From Ischnura elegans (taxonomy: Eukaryota > Arthropoda > Insecta > Odonata > Coenagrionidae), in contig NC_060251.1 in NCBI RefSeq assembly GCF_921293095.1, positions 89,390,566-89,454,565 of the forward strand: a stretch of 64,000 nt of DNA, written 5' to 3'. Shown here piece by piece: positions 58,691 to 64,000 of the stretch; within the stretch, counting starts at the first letter, position 1; each line of letters opens with the position of its first letter. The translations under genes were made by a program, and so were the position numbers. Below the pieces are notes generated by a model. That model searched no databases. It saw nothing but the letters and a program-made list of their open reading frames with translations, and was not told the origin of the DNA.

Positions 58691-60799
58691 GCAAAACACC
58701 ACACACCTATCACGTTGTATAGCACTTAAATTGCACCTTTTCTCTCCACCGAACTAACTTTTTGGGTTTATCTACGCCATTGTAAATCATACCCTTATTT
58801 AATTTTTTAGAAATATTCCTCACGTAGCATTTTATTTATGCTTCCAACATTTTTACATGTATATTTTATTTTACTTATAATAATTACGTCTCAATGGATG
58901 TTATAATAGCTTTTTTGACATTACAAGAAGCTCCTAACTTGGAATTAACATCTTTATATATCTTTAAATTGAGTTTCAGCACAACGCCAGTGGTTATAGA
59001 GGGCAAGAATATCGATATACCGACCTTGAAGGATTTTTAACATTTATTTTCTTTTGTTTGCGGCGCCAAAAGGTGTGTGTTCAACTGAGTCACCTTGATA
59101 TTGGACAATAAGAACGAACGCATGTTGATCTTTTGGTAGGCACGAGGTCAAGATTAGCATGCAGCGTAGAATTCATGCTCCACCGCAGACCGCTGCTTAC
59201 GAGCCCGACCTCTGTGGCCGCGTTAGTGGTGGCAACTAAAACTGAGACGCCCTTGCGCGGGGCTTAAAAAATATAATGATCCACTCAGATTATAAATTAT
59301 GAAAAATATTAATGGCTTTCACGTAGTCGTTTAGAATAGTTTGCTCAGGAAAAATGACGCGTGACGTATCCCTTCAAATCATCAAATAATGCCCGAAAAA
59401 GGTAAATAAACCTGAATTATTTTATGTCATTAGCCAGTTATGAGTGAGTTCAAATGGTTAACTGAAACCAAATAAAGCCATATGACTTTTTGATCCTATT
59501 TGTAGCTATGAAATAGTATAAACCAACATTCGCACCTATGCACAGTGATCAGAAATCGGAGAAAGCCGGCCCAAATTACATTTTTTTTGTTAGAAATTTA
59601 AAATTTCGCATGCTAACTCAAAAATGATTGAAAGTTTTGGTAAATAACCTGACTTGACATGATTCTCACACTTTAATGAGATACAGAGGCTCAAACTTGA
59701 GAAAATTTCCATAAAAATGGCCGTCATAAATTTTCTCTGAATATCTTCCGAATGAAGTAGATAATGAATTTTAAGGTGGGTTCTTACGGAATAAAAAAAA
59801 CTTTTATATATATATATATATATATATATTCTGCATTTTTTCCTTACATTTAGTAAGAGTTTCAAATGGGTTTTCGGCGAGGTCACAGTTCAATTTCATT
59901 TTTCCATCTTGTGAGCTGAAACTAAGTATATGGAAGTCGATAAAAACCGCCTTCATGAGCATGCATTCATTAACATTAATCTCTTACAGCAAAAAGGTTA
60001 ATTTGATAGTCACTCTATAGAAATAGTTTAAAAAATATCAAATGGCTTCTTTCTTTCAACTATTAAACTATGCTTTACATTTTGAGAGATTTTTAGGCGT
60101 ACTCTGATGGAATTCTATCGCATTAGTAAATTCAAAGATGATGGAAAAATTCCTGAATACTTAGATTTCACTGGACAACCAATTACAACACATTTTAATC
60201 TTCAGATCGGATGTAAAATTGAGGTATTAGTGGAAAGTTGACTGCAGCTTTTCATTTATCGATATTTTCTTCTAATTATCTTCAATTACATCACCTTTAA
60301 ATATTTAAAGTTGTGTCATAATATCGGTAACTATTTTATAAAAATTTTTCGATTCCCTGACCTCGCATAAACCTCTTCAGTTTTACGCGGAACAGTCTTG
60401 TAACGTTTATTTTGAGTTGATATTTTACCCATACAGAATTCAGAATAAGGTATGAAACCATCATAGAATCATTTTTTATTGGATTCGGTTGAAAATACCC
60501 ATATTCTAACGAGCATCCAACCAAGCTATTTATTTTTACGATGATTTTATGTCATCATCAATATCTCTTTATATGTCTTATAGCGTTCTCCAATGCCAGC
60601 AATTTCTATTTCGATATTAAATCAGCTGTTTCTCTTTTAGTGGCATCATCCTCATCGCGCCAATATTATTTTATTTGCCTAATATTGGGTTTTCTTCTCT
60701 ACGAGATACTACTGGTCACAATTTTTAAAAAATTCTAAATTTAATTTTTTGTGTTACAAACGCTAGTCACCTTCGAAGTACTCTGAATTTAAACTGATA
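58691..60799. other. No recognised gene; TA microsatellite
   Basis: 59805-59829 is a (TA)n run of about 12 units. 59080-59260 is GC-richer with no recognisable product. The remainder is AT-rich. Confidence 0.4.
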
Positions 60800-61435
60800 C
60801 ATTAGTTAAAACTTTTTTCCCACTGCGCGAAATACCTTTGGTTTCCGATGCCTTGCAGGACCGCCTTCGATTCCATTTTACCTACGTAATGTGATGAAAA
60901 CATCTCCTTTTAATTACCATTTTCATCCGGGGGAACAAAAAGAAATCACAAGATGCGATATCTAGTAAGTAGGGTGGGTGAGAAAGCAGTATCATGCAAT
61001 GTTTTTACCAAAAACTCAAGTCGCAGCAAGCAGAAACACGTGCCGCATTTTGATCAGGATTCAGCAAACGAGGGATGAATTTCGCCGCCATTCGCCTCAT
61101 TTGCTAATCTTCTGCTTGGATTCACTGCAATTAACTCAAAGAAAGATCAGATTGTTCAGCGAGTTCGTAAATAGTACGCCTCCTATTCTCGTGCACAAGG
61201 GCATGATTTTTTCCACATTTTCATCAGTTCTGGACCTGGAAGGCCGGCCCGGGTGTTGAATGTCTTCGATCGACATGTTGCCGCGTTTGAATTCCGAATA
61301 CCACTCTTGCACTTCAGTTCTTTTTAAGTAGTGTTCTTTACAAGCTGTAGCCAAGACATTAACCGTGTCCGGTTAAATTTTCCCGTGCCGAGAACGAATT
61401 TTCGACGCTACACGCTGTTCTCGAATTTCAGCCAT
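60800..61435 (-). pseudogene. mariner transposase relic with internal deletion
   Basis: Read from ATG at 61435 on the minus strand: MAEIREQRVASKIRSRHGKI, a stop, then HYLKRTEVQEWYSEFKRG, DIQHPGRPSRSRTDENVEKI (the N-terminal paired HTH and its GRP(S/R) linker). After about 150 bp of degenerate sequence comes HPPYLLDIASCDFFLFPRMK, the block with the third catalytic Asp in mariner proteins, then RRCFHHIT and a C-terminal remnant. The segment with the first two catalytic Asp residues (HDNA block included) is missing, so it is a deletion derivative. The terminal repeats were not found. Confidence 0.8.
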
Positions 61436-62244
61436 TTCAAAAATCGGAGAGATCAAAAAACTCTACGAATATAAACTGTCACTAGGGCTCTCTACAACCG
61501 TCTAAAGCTACACCGTTTGGCATACTGACTCAGAAAAGATGAAATAACACCCATCTAGTGGGATAAGCCCGAAATATAAGAGTTAAGTACTCAACGATTT
61601 CCGTCCGGTTATTTTTGGGCCCCCCCCTCGTATATTTAAATTTAAAAATTAAGATTTTCGAGGTGATCACATCAGAAGCATTTGTTTACCCAGACTTGCG
61701 TGAGGCCAAATTGGTTATTCCTCGATGAAAATTTACAACGTATGCTTTAGAATTTGTAATATAGGAATTATTAAGAAATCTTAACAAAATATATCTCCTA
61801 TCATATGTTCCTCCCTCAAAAATATCTCAAAACATCAGAATTTACCGGTGAGAGAAAGTTGGCGTTCCACATCATTATATGGAAAATAAGCGAAGTTTCA
61901 TGATCTAGTGGGTCGAGCGTTTGGCCATGACCATAGGTATACGGTTAAAATCTCTTGTGAAACTTTTGATTACACCCGAAAAAAATTCTTGTAATTGTAG
62001 AGTGCACGTTGATAAAAAATGATCATTTTCCTAAGGCTTATAAAAGTCGCAGCCCCGAGGCTTATCCTAAGGCTCGCTTTCGCTCAATTGAGGGGGCTCT
62101 CATCTCCCAAACCACCTCCAGAAAGGGCCCGCGGCCTTTTTGTGGTCGTTCTCACAGTTTTATCAATTTCTGACCGCCGTTTGTTCCATTGTGTCTGCCT
62201 TAAATCTCTTGAAACTAAATTTAAAATATTATGTTATTTCATTA
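61436..62244. mobile_element. Fragment of a dispersed repeat at 61650-61710
   Basis: TTTCGAGGTGATCACATCAG AAGCATTTG then CCAGACTTGCG (61655-61702) matches TTTTTGAGGTGATCATCGCG GAAGC then CCAGACTTGCG at 62765-62810, next to a SINE head. It is thus the body of the same repeat without its head. The rest of the interval is unassigned. Confidence 0.5.
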
Positions 62245-62425
62245 TTTTAACTTTCTCCACGTGTAGCGCACTTCCATAACTTTTTCTTGAAAGAAAAACA
62301 TTAAATTTACTCTACTTTATCATAGTATCTGTCATCGTAAGTGTTAATTTGAAACCCAAATATCGTACTCATTACTCTACATTGAACACTGAAATCACCC
62401 TGGATCTACCACCATTATAACACGA
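62245..62425. repeat. Diverged repeat unit 1 of 3
   Basis: CTTTCTCCACGTGTAGCGCA CTTCC, TTCTTGAAAGA, ACTCTACTTTATC, GAAACCCAAATATCGT and TCACCCTGGATC appear in the same order as in units 2 (63118) and 3 (63450). Confidence 0.55.
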
Positions 62426-62754
62426 TTTTGCTCCTAAGTAAAATCAAAAAATGTATACATTCTCAGCTCCATTCAGGAAAGATTTAAACTACGTGATCTT
62501 TTGTGCTGTAAAATTTAATGGTGAAATATGTAGCGGCCGCAATAAGTAGGATTGAATTACAAATTTTCACATGTTATTCAATTGATGCATCATCAGTATC
62601 GCATTTATCATCTTTCACCGTTTTCCGATATCATATTTCCTTTGCGATGGTAAATCAAACGTTCACCTTAAAGGGTCATCATCTTAATCGCGCTAATGTT
62701 ACTCAAGTTACCTAACGTTGGATTTTCTCCTCTTAATTTAAAATCAGATAAAAA

Positions 62755-62895
62755 TTATAATATTTTTGAGGTGATCATCGCGGAAGCTTCAGTTAGTCCA
62801 GACTTGCGAATCTAACCAGGTGGGACTTGAACCCGCGATCTTCGGTCTGGCAGGCGAGGACTTTACCCCACCGCGCCGCCACCAAGACCTTCATC
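62755..62895 (-). mobile_element. tRNA-derived SINE (family C) head and body
   Basis: On the minus strand the head 62890-62815 reads GGCGGCGCGGTGGGGTAAAG, TCCTCGCCTGCCAGACC, GATCGCGGGTTCAAGTCCCA: good A- and B-box-like sequences, very close to the head at 11581. The body (CAAGTCTGGACTAACTGAAG, ATGATCACCTCAAAAA) recurs at 61655-61702. The head is shared with family A but the body is not, a typical SINE module swap. Confidence 0.7.
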
Positions 62896-63117
62896 ATCGT
62901 ATACTTAAAGTAACTGTCGGATTAAAACCCTGAGTGACTTGAAAATGAATGAAGTTTCTAAGTGTATCATTCCACTCTTCACTGCATCTGACATCCTTAA
63001 CAAATTTTTACTTGAAAACCAAAAATCACGCATAAAAGCAACTCCTATCGTTTTATTTTTCTCGATATCATCCACTGAAAATTTCACTTGTAATCCCAAA
63101 TTTTACATTTCAGACTT

Positions 63118-63415
63118 TCCATTTGTTAAACTTTCTCTTCGCCTATTGTACTTCCAAACATTTTGCTTGGAAGAGAAATCATTGCTTTTACTCTTCTCCA
63201 TCGTTTAAACTCCCCCAAAGCAAATGCAGCTTCAGTAACATTTGTTTGAAACCCAAATATTGTGCAAATTACATCGAACAATAAATCGCCCTGGCTGTGC
63301 ATCAATGAGCATTCGTAGATTTGTTCCAAAGATAGCTTTACACTGGTGGGCGACCGATTAAATCCCGGAATCCACAATTTCTTCGGGTCTGCTTTCAATA
63401 TCTCAAACATAAATT
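63118..63415. repeat. Diverged repeat unit 2 of 3
   Basis: Anchors: CTTTCTCTTCGCC (63131), GTACTTCCAAACATTTTGC, CATCGTTTAAACTCCC, GAAACCCAAATATTGTG, TCGCCCTGG, CAATGAGCATTCGTAGAT, and CCCGGAATCCACAATTTC. Each has a counterpart in unit 3 about 335 bp later. Reading frames of about 90 codons cross it on both strands but are not conserved between units. Confidence 0.65.
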
Positions 63416-63449
63416 TCACATTTTATGTAATTTCTAATATTTATTAATT

Positions 63450-63770
63450 TCAATATGTCTTGAATCTTTCTCTGTGCATAGCATGCTTCCAAAACTATTT
63501 CTTGAAAGATAAATTATAAATTTTACTACACCTCATCGTTTGAACTCCCTCAAAAAAAAGGTAGAACCTGTCTTCAGAAAAGTTTGTTTTAAGCTATATT
63601 TCGTACACTTTACTCATACTTTCTATCGTAAACTTTCAGTGTTCCATTCATTCTGAAGTGGTTCTGCCACCTTCAATGAGCATTCGTTGATATTTTCCGA
63701 GCACCACTTTTCGCGCCGATTCGATCCCGTAATGCCGGAATTCATCATTTCCTCGGGGCTGACTTCAATC
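63450..63770. repeat. Diverged repeat unit 3 of 3
   Basis: Anchors: CTTTCTCTGTGCATAGC (63466), TGCTTCCAAAACTATTTC, CATCGTTTGAACTCCC, CTATATTTCGTAC, CAATGAGCATTCGTTGAT, and GGAATTCATCATTTCCTCGG. The unit runs into the CpG-rich window edge. Confidence 0.65.
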
Positions 63771-64000
63771 TCTTTCCTCGCGACCTCCGCTGCCCTATAC
63801 ACGCCGCTCTCCTCCTCCAGTTCTTTATCTCGTCGCCAGTTCCCGTTGCTTTGCTCTGCCCGCTCAAAACGACCCATTACGCCCTCTATTCCCCTTCAAA
63901 CCACCCACATCAACCTCTCTCACTCTTCCGACGCGTAACAGTAAACAATCGCGAGCGCTAGAGCGCGGCCCGAGAAAGTTCGAGACCCTTCCTCGCACGA
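63771..64000. other. CpG-rich window edge
   Basis: The last 230 bp turns C- and CpG-rich (GCGAGCGCTAGAGCGCGG at about 63951). It could be a promoter or first exon lying partly outside the window. A minus-strand frame (63877-63623, MGRFERAEQSNGNWRRDKEL...) runs inward from it but shows no recognisable domain. Confidence 0.3.

Noticed and set aside
59805-59829. (TA)n run as a regulatory site
   Set aside because: A simple microsatellite in AT-rich DNA with no gene nearby.
62939-63419. Protein-coding gene across the 63-kb repeat units
   Set aside because: Frames of 64-97 codons exist on both strands but shift between the aligned repeat units, so the conserved feature is the DNA, not a protein.
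1-64000. CRISPR array, prophage or bacterial operon
   Set aside because: No short regularly spaced direct repeats with unique spacers, no ribosome-binding-site-led gene strings, and clear spliceosomal introns and eukaryotic transposons throughout.

Overview
The window looks like nuclear DNA of an arthropod, most likely an insect. It is AT-rich, gene-poor and full of transposon remains. The two clear host genes have the classic insect cuticular-protein layout: a tiny first coding exon (Met-Lys-Val), a phase-0 intron, a second exon starting inside the signal peptide, then low-complexity Tyr/Pro/Val/Ala-rich secreted protein. An early-branching winged insect with a large genome (for example a damselfly or dragonfly) would fit, but that is only a guess from gene style.

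Layout. 1-3.77 kb: a SINE 3' end, two fold-back MITEs, a GC-rich patch and a LINE scrap. 3.777-9.785 kb: a pogo/Tigger-type DNA transposon with TA target duplication. It carries a broken transposase and is split, exactly at the transposase stop codon, by a hAT-like element with a perfect 8-bp duplication, which itself seems to hold a further nested element. 11.5-14.1 kb: interleaved inverted repeats, a tRNA-derived SINE and a 315-bp tandem repeat. 14.412-21.029 kb: a PIF/Harbinger element with 28-bp identical ends, a decayed transposase (+) and a convergent Myb/SANT-like gene (-) whose reading frame and splice sites are still intact, plus two or three nested fold-back elements.

21-31 kb: a LINE scrap, MITEs and CpG-rich patches without a recognised gene. 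31.5-33.8 kb: cuticular gene 1. 37.4-40.55 kb: a LINE inserted into another LINE. 42-45.7 kb: SINEs, hAT-like ends and degenerate hammerhead-like motifs. 47.5-51.3 kb: cuticular gene 2, a paralogue on the same strand, with an intron rich in repeats. 53-58.7 kb: LINE scraps, a 0.5-kb-spaced duplication with a strong palindrome, two MITEs of one family and a SINE. 60.8-61.4 kb: an internally deleted mariner transposase. 62.2-63.8 kb: diverged repeat units of about 335 bp, ending in a CpG-rich edge.

The two cuticular genes share the TATA box, 5' leader, start exon, signal peptide, Tyr/Pro core and C-terminal tail. They are best read as two members of a local cuticular-protein cluster that has been spread apart by repeat insertions. 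No CRISPR array, rRNA gene, convincing functional tRNA gene or bacterial-type operon is visible.
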